From: an uncultured Kiloniellaceae bacterium
Lineage (GTDB): Bacteria > Pseudomonadota > Alphaproteobacteria > Kiloniellales > Kiloniellaceae
Direction of reading: 5' to 3'
Length of the DNA: 64,000 nt
Assembly (NCBI GenBank): GCA_947493695.1
Contig: CANLSF010000003.1
Coordinates: forward strand, 558,001 to 622,000
The translations under genes and the position numbers were made by a program. Below the pieces are notes generated by a model that made no database searches, was not told the origin of the DNA, and saw only the letters and a program-made list of their open reading frames with translations. Shown piece after piece: positions 1 through 7,450 of this stretch (position 1 is the first letter of the stretch; every line of letters starts with the position of its first letter).

Positions 1-671
1 ATATGCTGATGTCTGCCGAACAGGGGCTGTCGGAGGTCTTTTCAAGTGGCGAGGACCTTCGTGGCAAGCTGACCATTGCGGCGACCTCCGCACTGATGCG
101 TTCGCCACTCAACGATCAGATCGCCGCCTTTCACAAGCTCCACCCCAAGCTCGAGCTGAACATTTCCTATTCCGACATCAAGCAGGACCTGATCGCAGGC
201 GGCATCGATCTCGCGGTGCGCGCCGGGCAGATGGAAGACAGTTCCCTGAAGACCCGACGCATCGGCCAGATCCGCCGTAAACTTGTCTGCGCACCTTCCT
301 ATCTGAAGGAAAGAACACCGCCTGTGCGGCCAAAGGACCTGGAAGGCTGGAACTGGATCAGGCTTGAGATGATGCCCGGCTTCAGAACACTCCAAAAATC
401 CGGGCGATCAGCAGTACAGTTGCGTCAGTCCGGCAGCATCTGCGTCGACAGCGCCGAAGCCATGACACAACTCTGCCTGCAGGGCTTGGGACTGGCCACG
501 CCGCCGGACTACCTCGTCGAGCGGGAAATCGCCGCTGGGGCCCTCACCGTCATTCTTCCCGACTGGAGCGTCGAGCCCATGCCGCTCCATGCGGTCTGGC
601 CCGATAACGTCGCCGCCAACAACAACACCAAAGCCCTGGTCGAGCACTTGGCACGTTTCGCGTGTAATTGA
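1..671 (+). CDS. LysR-family transcriptional regulator, 3' part only
   Basis: The gene is cut by the window edge. What remains is about 222 residues of a LysR substrate-binding domain and its linker; the DNA-binding helix-turn-helix lies upstream, outside the window. The remaining part has the usual order of a type 2 periplasmic-binding fold: LRGKLTIAAT opening, LAVRAG in the middle, the AEAMTQLCLQGLGLA segment, and a C-terminal VWPDN stretch common in the subgroup that includes CrgA/DsdC-like regulators. The target and effector cannot be told because the divergent neighbour is not visible. Confidence 0.9.
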   Translation, partial: MLMSAEQGLSEVFSSGEDLRGKLTIAATSALMRSPLNDQIAAFHKLHPKLELNISYSDIKQDLIAGGIDLAVRAGQMEDSSLKTRRIGQIRRKLVCAPSYLKERTPPVRPKDLEGWNWIRLEMMPGFRTLQKSGRSAVQLRQSGSICVDSAEAMTQLCLQGLGLATPPDYLVEREIAAGALTVILPDWSVEPMPLHAVWPDNVAANNNTKALVEHLARFACN

Positions 672-915
672 TCAAGCGCATTCGAAAAGGAATGCGGAAC
701 ACTATATCCAGCGCGCAACACACTCGGATGGAGCAAAGAACACCAAGTCTCGAAACACAAATTATATATTATTGTTTTATTTAATAATTTTTATCCTTAG
801 TCAGTTCAAGACCACATAAAATCAAGTACTCCGGAGATACCGAAATAGAATCTCAAGAGCTTTCCTCTTGACCCTTTTCTCCAAATAAGGGAAAAGGCGT
901 CCGAGGATTATATTG
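672..915. other. Intergenic AT-rich stretch with a weak hairpin
   Basis: No gene is supported here. Around 760-800 it is AT-rich. A short hairpin, CAAGAG (854-859) with CTCTTG (865-870), is followed by a pyrimidine-rich stretch and may terminate the upstream LysR transcript. A second weak inverted repeat (CCTTTTC/GAAAAGG, about 872-897) lies just after it. A TTGACC at 868-873 could be a -35 box, but no good -10 follows at normal spacing. Confidence 0.4.
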
Positions 916-1044
916 ATGATGACTATTAACTTCCCCTTCGCGCCCGTACACACCCGATTCCATGCCGCGGTGTCTGAAGGCTATGGCTCAGACGTGTGCC
1001 CCAGGCATGCGGCTGGTAGCCTGTGCGAGTTGAGATTGATGTAA
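916..1044 (+). CDS. Possible 42-aa leader peptide (doubtful)
   Basis: An open frame of 42 codons begins with two consecutive ATG codons and has a GAGGA Shine-Dalgarno-like sequence about 8 bases upstream. It ends 24 bases before an intrinsic terminator that precedes the RNA ligase gene, a position where leader peptides of attenuators sit. The peptide resembles nothing I know and has no run of one amino acid that would suggest classic attenuation. It overlaps a segment rich in inverted repeats, so the region may instead be a structured RNA. Confidence 0.2.
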   Translation: MMTINFPFAPVHTRFHAAVSEGYGSDVCPRHAAGSLCELRLM

Positions 1045-1099
1045 CCTCATTTCACGTACAGCTATTCGAAGCCGCTTCCGTCCCGAAGCGGCTTTTTTT
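959..1099 (+). ncRNA. Candidate structured RNA leader upstream of the RNA ligase
   Basis: Several stems can be drawn by eye. CATGCC (961-966) pairs with GGCATG (1004-1009) and encloses a perfect GTCTGA/TCAGAC hairpin (972-977 with 988-993). GGCT (1011-1014) pairs with AGCC (1018-1021), and a GCA...TGC extension of that stem would use bases of the GGCATG arm, so the two folds compete. The segment ends in a strong intrinsic terminator. It does not match the riboswitch, SRP RNA or 6S motifs I know. It could be an independent small RNA or an attenuator of the ligase gene. Confidence 0.35.
1069..1099 (+). terminator. Intrinsic terminator 16 bases before the RNA ligase start
   Basis: A perfect 10-bp stem, AAGCCGCTTC (1069-1078) with GAAGCGGCTT (1085-1094), has a 6-base loop and is followed directly by seven T residues (1093-1099). 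Transcription reaching the ligase gene from upstream must read through it, and there is almost no room for a promoter between it and the ligase ribosome-binding site. Confidence 0.85.
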
Positions 1100-1115
1100 G
1101 TTTTTGGAGTGTGTC

Positions 1116-2240
1116 ATGCAGCTTCCTATCGAGCATATCGACGATGTCCTACCTCATATCCCGAACAATGTCGGGATCGTCGTCTCTGAGCGTCCGGACG
1201 TCCGGATCATCGACTACGTCTTCACCACCGATGCAACCTTCGCCACCCCCATGGCGCGGGAATGCCGGGGTTTGAAGTTTGCGCTTGATGGCTCGATCCT
1301 CGCACGGCCGCTCCACAAGTTCTTCAATATCGGTGAGCAACAGAGTGCGGCGGACATCGACTGGACGCAGCCCCATGTGGTTCTGGACAAGCTGGATGGC
1401 TCTATGGTTCACCCCTGCTTCCTGAGCGAGCGGCTAACCTTCATGACCCGTATGGGGGAAAGCGGTCAGGCCAAGGCGGCACTGGACCATGCCGATGAGG
1501 CTGTCCTGCGGCTCAGCCGGGATCTGCTCCTGGAAGGAATGACGCCCGTTTTCGAGTTCACTTCGCCCGATCACCGGGTTGTTCTTGCGTATCCGGAGAC
1601 CTCCCTTACACTGATTGCTGTTCGGGAGACGGTAAGTGGAACCTACCTGAGTCATGCGGAGCTTGCACGGCTGGCCGAGCGATACTGCGTTCCCCTGGTC
1701 GCCCAGCTCGGCAGAGTCGAGGATGCCATGGCATTCATCGCGCGAGGCCGTAGTCTCACCGATGTCGAGGGTTACGTCATCGCCTTTGAGGATGGCCATC
1801 GGGTTAAGCTCAAGGCCGACGCTTATGTCCTGCGGCACAGGGCCCTTGCCGGTGTATCCAAGGAACGCAACCTGCTGGAGTGGATCGTCAAGGATGCCAT
1901 CGACGATGTCCTCCCCTTGCTGTCGGACGATATCGCACAGCAGGTGGCCGCATACCGGAATCAGGTCTACCAGGCTTTGGACCGGCATGTCGCAGCACTT
2001 GCTGAATTCGCTCAGCAGCACAGCGCTCTGCCGCGAAAGGAGATCGCCTTCGCCGCCCGGGAGAAGTTGGACCAGCGACTGCATGGCGCCCTCTTTGCCA
2101 TGCTGGACGGCAACGATGGCCGGGAGGCCGTCAAGCGCCTGCTGGCCTGGGCAAGCCGTTCCGACCCGCGCATGGATTCTGTGCGTGACCTTTTCGACCT
2201 GAAGTGGGACGGCACAGATCTTGTGTTCGAACAGGGGTGA
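1116..2240 (+). CDS. T4 Rnl1-type RNA ligase
   Basis: This is an ATP-dependent RNA ligase of the T4 RNA ligase 1 family, which seals 5'-phosphate and 3'-hydroxyl RNA ends through an enzyme-AMP intermediate. At 374 residues it has the same length as the T4 enzyme. Visible motifs are ECRG (49-52), the nucleotidyl-lysine motif I KLDGS (Lys92), FEF around Glu147 (motif III), EGYVIAF from Glu218 (motif IV) and VKLKADAY around 230-237 (motif V). I chose ATG 1116 because GGAG lies 6 bases upstream and an earlier in-frame start at 1023 would translate the terminator. No kinase/phosphatase partner lies next to it, so its RNA substrate is unknown; phage origin, tRNA repair or defence are all possible. 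Confidence 0.93.
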   Translation: MQLPIEHIDDVLPHIPNNVGIVVSERPDVRIIDYVFTTDATFATPMARECRGLKFALDGSILARPLHKFFNIGEQQSAADIDWTQPHVVLDKLDGSMVHPCFLSERLTFMTRMGESGQAKAALDHADEAVLRLSRDLLLEGMTPVFEFTSPDHRVVLAYPETSLTLIAVRETVSGTYLSHAELARLAERYCVPLVAQLGRVEDAMAFIARGRSLTDVEGYVIAFEDGHRVKLKADAYVLRHRALAGVSKERNLLEWIVKDAIDDVLPLLSDDIAQQVAAYRNQVYQALDRHVAALAEFAQQHSALPRKEIAFAAREKLDQRLHGALFAMLDGNDGREAVKRLLAWASRSDPRMDSVRDLFDLKWDGTDLVFEQG

Positions 2241-2253
2241 ATGACGGAGCAGC

Positions 2254-2287
2254 GGGGAGAGGCCGGTTTTAAGCCGCGCCTCTCCCC
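2254..2287. repeat. Strong GC-rich hairpin after the ligase gene
   Basis: GGGGAGAGGC (2254-2263) and GCCTCTCCCC (2278-2287) form a perfect 10-bp stem that can be extended inward by CGG/CCG. No T run follows, so it is more likely an RNA-stabilising or pausing hairpin, or a Rho-type end, than a classic terminator. It separates the ligase stop from the next ribosome-binding region and argues against the earlier in-frame start of the following acetyltransferase. Confidence 0.55.
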
Positions 2288-2321
2288 CAGACCCCGCCAG
2301 ATTCCAGAAAGATGCATTCAA

Positions 2322-2855
2322 ATGAAGCTATCGACCGAACGACTGGAACTCCGTCCGCTCGAGGAGCGCGATTTAGCGCACATGCAGCGTTATGCGACAC
2401 GCCCGGCATTTTACCGCTACATCGCCATAGAGGAACAGACTCCTGAAACGATTGCAGAATTTCTTGAGAAACGGCTCGAGGAGCAACATGACAACTCTGA
2501 CCGCACCTACTTCGCCATTGAACCTAAAGATCTTGGATTCATTATCGGTGCCACGCGCATTGAGATTCGGAGCCGGGACCACAGACAGGGTGACCTGGGT
2601 TACGCCCTCGATTCCGACTATGAGGGCCGCGGCTACATGACTGAGGCCGTTCAGCGCCTGATCATCTTCGGCTTCGAAGAGCTGCAGCTACATCGGATTT
2701 GGGCAACCTGCGATATCGACAACGATCCTTCGTGGCACCTCATGGAACGGGTCGGAATGACACGGGAAGGTGTTATGCGCGACGACAAATTCCTGCGTGG
2801 TCGTTGGCGCAACTCCTATCTCTATTCGATACTTGCCTCGGACAGAGAGCTGTGA
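2322..2855 (+). CDS. GNAT acetyltransferase, RimJ/RimL type
   Basis: About 177 residues with the pattern of RimJ/RimL-like N-acetyltransferases: TERLELRPLEERD at the N-terminus, the acetyl-CoA loop DYEGRGYMTEAVQRLI, and the late DNDPSWHLMERVGM segment. These enzymes transfer acetyl groups from acetyl-CoA to amino groups of proteins or small molecules; the substrate cannot be deduced. The start at 2322 fits the family N-terminus (MKLSTERLELRPL); a longer frame from 2241 would run through the hairpin after the ligase gene. Confidence 0.9.
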   Translation: MKLSTERLELRPLEERDLAHMQRYATRPAFYRYIAIEEQTPETIAEFLEKRLEEQHDNSDRTYFAIEPKDLGFIIGATRIEIRSRDHRQGDLGYALDSDYEGRGYMTEAVQRLIIFGFEELQLHRIWATCDIDNDPSWHLMERVGMTREGVMRDDKFLRGRWRNSYLYSILASDREL

Positions 2856-2908
2856 CGAAATCCCGGTCGGTCGGATTTGTCGATCAGATCAAAGATGAGC
2901 TTTAGCGC

Positions 2909-3346
2909 ATGGAGATAAAAATCGTCCCGGCGACGGATGCGGATGGAGACGCCCTCGCGACTCTCCGGGTCGCGGCTATGCGCGAAAGCCTGGAGGCGGT
3001 CGACAGGTTCGAACCGCAGCGCGCGCGTGACCGTTTCCTCAACAATTTTGATCCCAAAACCACCTTTCAGGTCTTTTCGCAGTCCAAACTTGTCGGCTTC
3101 TACGCTCTCCAGGAGCGGGAAACCTATTTCTGGCTGGATCACCTCTATGTTGAAGCGAATCGGCACGGCAGCGGGATAGGTAGTCAGGTCATGGAAATCA
3201 TCAAGAAGACTGCCCGCAACCAAAAGAAGTCGATCCGACTGGGCGCTCTGAAACAAAGCCGTGCAAACGACTTTTACCAAAAACACGGTTTTGTCGAACG
3301 AGAACAAAAGGAGTGGGACATTTACTACGAATGGATTGCGAACTGA
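2909..3346 (+). CDS. GNAT acetyltransferase
   Basis: A compact single-domain GNAT enzyme of 145 residues. The acetyl-CoA binding loop is HGSGIGSQVMEIIKKTA at about 86-102, preceded by the beta strand WLDHLYVEANR and followed by the usual NDFYQKHGFVERE. It lies 53 bases after another GNAT gene on the same strand and may be cotranscribed with it. The substrate is unknown. Confidence 0.9.
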   Translation: MEIKIVPATDADGDALATLRVAAMRESLEAVDRFEPQRARDRFLNNFDPKTTFQVFSQSKLVGFYALQERETYFWLDHLYVEANRHGSGIGSQVMEIIKKTARNQKKSIRLGALKQSRANDFYQKHGFVEREQKEWDIYYEWIAN

Positions 3347-3453
3347 TATCCATCGTAAAAAAGTCCGATTTGCGGTTCACAATTCCATAGCCGCGACCAA
3401 CGCCCCTATTATCAATCAGTGCAAAAAGTGGATCAGGCGTGACCACAAGAGAT

Positions 3454-4518
3454 ATGACGACCCCAAGGCTGATGTTCATTCTGACTTTGTCGTTTCTGTT
3501 GACAGGGTGTGAGGCGGTACTGACTCCAAGAGACGATAATCTCACGGGTGTTCGAGTCTTCTTTGCGACGGACCGCTCGATGGACCCAGGCGCTGCACCG
3601 AAGGACCGCTTCGGAAACGACCGCTCAAACATCAAGTACGGGACGACTTTCGTTAGTATCCCCGCTTCCCATGTTGCCGGAGAACTGGAATCGCCATCAC
3701 TTTTGCGCTTCGAGTTCAGCGAAGATCCCGAGAAGCACGTAGTTCTGGTGAACGCCGTCCTACAGTCTAAAGACGCTTTCTTCGCTGAACTCTCGTCCCG
3801 TGTTCGGGGTAGCGCGACCAAACAGGCCTTCGTTTTTGTCCACGGCTACAACGTGAGTTTCGAGGATGCCGCGCGACGCACGGCGCAGATTTCATACGAT
3901 CTCGGCTTCGATGGCGCGCCGGTCTTTTACAGCTGGCCCTCGCAAGCCAGCTTGGAGGGCTACACCGTCGACGAATCAAACATCGCGTGGAGCGAAACGA
4001 ACCTGAAGCGCTTCTTCGCCGATGTGCTGACCCGTTCCGATGCGCAGCAGGTTCATCTGGTCGCACACAGCATGGGTAGTCGGGCCGTTACACGTGCGGT
4101 CGCATCGCTGTTGACGGAAAACCCCGGCGCGCGCAAGCGTCTCGGAGAACTTATCCTCACAGCTCCGGATATTGATGCAGACATCTTCAAGCGTGACATT
4201 GCCCCGGTCCTTGCCGCGGCTCAGCAATCGACGACACTCTATTCGTCATCGGGCGATATAGCCCTGACCGCATCTCAGCAAGTCAACGGCTATCCCCGCG
4301 CCGGCGACTCGGGCGATGGCCTCGTCGTCGTTCCCGGTGTTGAGACGATTGACGCAACCTCCGTCGATACGGGACTCTATGGTCACTCTTACTTTGCAGA
4401 GGCGGATTCCGTTCTCTCGGATATTTCCTACCTCATAAAAACCGGTTGGAGCGCCGATAGACGACCAGGACTAACGCCGGTGATTTCTCCCGAAGGGATC
4501 TACTGGTCGTTCGAGTGA
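3454..4518 (+). CDS. Alpha/beta hydrolase lipoprotein (DUF900 type)
   Basis: The protein starts with a hydrophobic signal ending in a lipobox, LLTGC, so it is probably an envelope lipoprotein. The rest is a serine hydrolase of the DUF900/esterase-lipase superfamily: FVFVHGYNVSFEDAARR supplies the oxyanion region, AHSMGSRAV the nucleophile elbow, APDIDAD the acid region and GHSYF near the C-terminus the likely histidine. An in-frame GTG at 3439 adds five residues and cannot be excluded; ATG 3454 gives the more typical signal peptide. Substrate unknown. Confidence 0.85.
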   Translation: MTTPRLMFILTLSFLLTGCEAVLTPRDDNLTGVRVFFATDRSMDPGAAPKDRFGNDRSNIKYGTTFVSIPASHVAGELESPSLLRFEFSEDPEKHVVLVNAVLQSKDAFFAELSSRVRGSATKQAFVFVHGYNVSFEDAARRTAQISYDLGFDGAPVFYSWPSQASLEGYTVDESNIAWSETNLKRFFADVLTRSDAQQVHLVAHSMGSRAVTRAVASLLTENPGARKRLGELILTAPDIDADIFKRDIAPVLAAAQQSTTLYSSSGDIALTASQQVNGYPRAGDSGDGLVVVPGVETIDATSVDTGLYGHSYFAEADSVLSDISYLIKTGWSADRRPGLTPVISPEGIYWSFE

Positions 4519-4543
4519 CCGTCGCCAAGAGCGCATTTATTAA

Positions 4544-5026
4544 TCAGACAGTCAGTTCAACGGTCATGAATTCGCTATAGGGGTCGAGGACGTAATCCCC
4601 AAAGGGCGCGCAGGTCGTAAAACCGAAACGCGCATAGAGTCTCCGCGCGACCGCAAAAGATTCCATCGCCCCGGTCTCCAGACTCAGTCGCGCATAGCCT
4701 CTGCGTCGGCTCTCGGCCATGAGATGCTCCATCAAAGCCCGCGCCACACCCCTGCCCCGCGCTGCTTCCGCCGTATGCATGGACTTGATTTCACCGTGCA
4801 AGGGCTCGCCTGGACCGACTTTCAGTTCCTTCAAGGCCACACAGCCCAGGAGGCTGTCCCCGTCCCATGCACACCAAAAACTGACTTCAGGTACACGAAG
4901 TTCGTCCAGATCCAGGGCATGCGTGCTCTCCGGCGGTGATTCACCTGCCGTGAAGTCCAGATGTCTTTGCAGGAGTTCGGCGACGGCCTTGCCGCTAAGG
5001 TCGTCTTCTCGGATCGTAATCGGCAT
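4544..5026 (-). CDS. GNAT acetyltransferase
   Basis: A 160-residue GNAT enzyme. The N-terminal part (HLDFTAGESPPESTHALDLDEL) and the core (GEIKSMHTAEAARGRGVARALMEHLMAESRRRG) match a common family of small acetyltransferases often annotated as putative acetyltransferase YsnE/PsiE-like. The acetyl-CoA loop is RGRGVA at about 91-96. It is convergent with the lipoprotein hydrolase and appears to be a single-gene unit; substrate unknown. Confidence 0.88.
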   Translation of the reverse strand: MPITIREDDLSGKAVAELLQRHLDFTAGESPPESTHALDLDELRVPEVSFWCAWDGDSLLGCVALKELKVGPGEPLHGEIKSMHTAEAARGRGVARALMEHLMAESRRRGYARLSLETGAMESFAVARRLYARFGFTTCAPFGDYVLDPYSEFMTVELTV

Positions 5027-5232
5027 AGCTACCTGCTGAATTCAAAAGTTGGAAAAACTGCACTGATGTGTGGCCAAAAAGCCTGGAGCACCGCGAATTG
5101 CAGAACTTTAAGTCTTGGTGCGATCTGGGATTAAAGCGAAAAATCTGTACAGCGGAAACCCGAAAACAATAACCTCGAACCAAAGACAACCGCGCTGCAT
5201 TGAGTAAGCGCGTCGCAAACCAGGGGACAAAC

Positions 5233-6642
5233 GTGAACAAAGACGACTTCCGGAAATGGTCGCGACGGGCAGCCGACTGGGGTGCCGACTATCGTGAGAC
5301 TCTTGGTGAACGGCCCGTCCGGTCCCGCAGCGCCCCGGGCGAAGTCGCTGCGCAGATCGCCAGAACCCCGCCGGAAACGCCAGAGCAGATCGATGCCATC
5401 TTCGCGGACTTCGAGCGCACGATCGTGCCCGGCATGACCCACTGGCAACATCCGCGTTTCTTTGCCTACTTCCCCGCAAACGCAGCGGAGATCTCAGTCA
5501 TTGCAGAGTACCTGGTTACCGCCATGGGGGCGCAGTGCATGCTGTGGCAGACTTCTCCTGCCGCGACAGAGCTCGAAACCGTGGTTCTGGACTGGCTGCG
5601 CCAGGCTCTTGGGTTACCGGAGGGATTCACCGGTGTCATTCAAGATTCAGCTTCGTCCGCCACGCTCGCCGCTGTCCTCACCATGCGCGAACGGGCATTG
5701 GACTGGGATGGCAACAGGAATGGCCTTTCCGGTCATCCTGCTATCCGGGTTTATGCCTCCAATGAAGTGCACAGCTCCATCGACCGCGCCATCTGGATTT
5801 CGGGAATCGGCTCAGAAAATCTGATCCGTGTTCCGACTTCCGGCCCGCAACGCGCACTGGATGCCTCGGCCCTGGATTCCTTGATCCAACAGGACAAGGA
5901 CGCCGGGCACCTGCCTGCTGGAATCATTCCCTGCGTCGGCGGCACCAGTGTCGGCGGGACCGATGACATCGCCGCCGTCTGCGCCGTAGCCCGAAAACAC
6001 GGACTTTACGTTCATGTCGATGCTGCCTGGGCCGGCTCGGCGATGATCTGTCCCGAATACCGTCACTTCTGGGCGGGCATCGAAGAGGCCGATTCCATCG
6101 TATTCAATCCACACAAGTGGCTGGGCGCGAGCTTCGACTGTTCCGCCCACTTCCTGCGAGATCCAGACAGCCTGGTCAAAACGCTGGCCATACAGCCGGA
6201 GTTTCTAAAAACCCACGGCAAAGACCATGTTATCAATTACTCTGAATGGTCGATCCCGCTCGGACGGCGCTTCCGCGCGCTCAAGATCTGGTTTTTGATC
6301 CGGGCCCATGGGCTTGAGGGCCTCAGAAGCATGATTCGGAACCATGTGAGTTGGTCGGAGAAGCTAGCGCAAAAAGTTGCCGCCGCGCCGGACTTCGAGC
6401 TGGTCACCAACCCGATGCTCTCGCTCTTTTCCTTCCGCTACGCTCCGTCAGGTGTCACCGATCTCGACGACCTGAATCAGCGCCTCGTGAATACCATCAA
6501 CGACGATGGGCGGATTTACCTGACCCAGACACGTGTGGACGGCAAACTGGTGATCCGCTTCCAGGTGGGGCAATTCGAAACCAGCGAACAGGATGTCCTC
6601 TTCGCCTACGATGTCATCCGAGACTGCGCAAATTCGCTTTAG
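5233..6642 (+). CDS. PLP-dependent amino acid decarboxylase (group II)
   Basis: A group II pyridoxal-phosphate decarboxylase related to aromatic-L-amino-acid decarboxylase. Diagnostic motifs are HWQHPRFFAYFPANA near the N-terminus, VHVDAAWAG carrying the aspartate that contacts the PLP ring nitrogen, and NPHKWLG with the PLP-binding Lys295. It would convert an aromatic or related amino acid to its amine and CO2. I prefer the GTG at 5233 because AGGGG lies about 6 bases upstream; a TTG at 5200 would add 11 residues. Its end overlaps the convergent RraA-like gene by 4 bases. The exact substrate (tyrosine, dopa, tryptophan or another) cannot be read from the sequence. Confidence 0.9.
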   Translation: MNKDDFRKWSRRAADWGADYRETLGERPVRSRSAPGEVAAQIARTPPETPEQIDAIFADFERTIVPGMTHWQHPRFFAYFPANAAEISVIAEYLVTAMGAQCMLWQTSPAATELETVVLDWLRQALGLPEGFTGVIQDSASSATLAAVLTMRERALDWDGNRNGLSGHPAIRVYASNEVHSSIDRAIWISGIGSENLIRVPTSGPQRALDASALDSLIQQDKDAGHLPAGIIPCVGGTSVGGTDDIAAVCAVARKHGLYVHVDAAWAGSAMICPEYRHFWAGIEEADSIVFNPHKWLGASFDCSAHFLRDPDSLVKTLAIQPEFLKTHGKDHVINYSEWSIPLGRRFRALKIWFLIRAHGLEGLRSMIRNHVSWSEKLAQKVAAAPDFELVTNPMLSLFSFRYAPSGVTDLDDLNQRLVNTINDDGRIYLTQTRVDGKLVIRFQVGQFETSEQDVLFAYDVIRDCANSL

Positions 6643-7379
6643 TTCTTCGACTCCGACTGCTGCGCCGACCACTCCGCATAGCGCTTCTGGGTTTCTTCGT
6701 TGGGAGGATAGAGTCCGATGATACTCTCGCCCGCCGACACCTGCTCAAAGACGTATTCTTCGAAAGCTTCCATCTGAGTAAGCTCGTCGGCGATTTCCTC
6801 GGCAATTTCGAGCGGCACCACGACGACACCATCGCCGTCGCCGACCATCAGATCGCCCGGGAAGACCGGCGCGCCGCCGCAGCCGATCGGCACGTTCAGA
6901 TCCAATGCGTGATGCTTGGTCAGATTGGTCGGCGCGGATGGACGGGCGCAGTAGGATGGAATCTTTAGCCCTGCGATGGTCTCGACATCACGCAATCCAC
7001 CGTCGGTGACTAACCCCGCACAGCCCCTCACCTCCAGACGTTTGGTCAGGATTGCACCTGCCGAAGCAGCGGTCGCATCGCCCCGGCAGTCCATCACCAG
7101 GACGTGGCCAGTGGGAACAGATTCGACCGCAACCCGCTGAGGGTGTCCGGGATCGCGGAAAACCTCAATACCGTTGAGATCCTCGCGCGAAGGAATGTAG
7201 CGCAGGGTGTAGGCCTGCCCCACCAGATGGATCGGCGTCGTATTCAGCCGCGATACACCTTCGATGAAGCACTTCTTCAGACCGCGCTTGTAAAGCAGCG
7301 TGCAGAGACTGGCCGTCGATGCATTGCGATAGGCAGCCAGGGTGGCATCCGATAGAATCTTGTGTGTCATAGCACTCAC
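6639..7379 (-). CDS. RraA-like 4-hydroxy-2-oxoacid aldolase/oxaloacetate decarboxylase
   Basis: This belongs to the RraA/HMG-aldolase family: the DCRGDATAASAGAI and VTDGGLRD segments carry the metal- and substrate-binding residues. Despite the historical name (regulator of RNase E), members in catabolic operons cleave 4-hydroxy-4-methyl-2-oxoglutarate-like acids or decarboxylate oxaloacetate. It is the last gene of the TRAP operon on the minus strand, 71 bases after dctM, so an aldolase step on a 4-hydroxy-2-oxo acid made from the imported substrate is the likely job. The start is a GTG at 7379 or an ATG at 7370. Confidence 0.85.
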   Translation of the reverse strand: MSAMTHKILSDATLAAYRNASTASLCTLLYKRGLKKCFIEGVSRLNTTPIHLVGQAYTLRYIPSREDLNGIEVFRDPGHPQRVAVESVPTGHVLVMDCRGDATAASAGAILTKRLEVRGCAGLVTDGGLRDVETIAGLKIPSYCARPSAPTNLTKHHALDLNVPIGCGGAPVFPGDLMVGDGDGVVVVPLEIAEEIADELTQMEAFEEYVFEQVSAGESIIGLYPPNEETQKRYAEWSAQQSESKN

Positions 7380-7450
7380 AACACCTTATTTCCTGGTCCG
7401 GGAAACCGGCAATGGCTTCACGCGAACGGGTTTTTTCTTGTCAGTCAGGC

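Noticed and set aside
916-1115. A known riboswitch or SRP/6S RNA upstream of the RNA ligase
   Set aside because: None of the conserved boxes that I know for cobalamin, SAM, SAH, glycine, TPP or FMN riboswitches, or for SRP RNA, is present; only a generic structured-RNA call is supported.
1434-2321. A 295-codon minus-strand frame opposite the RNA ligase
   Set aside because: It is the shadow of the ligase gene, whose catalytic motifs are intact on the plus strand.
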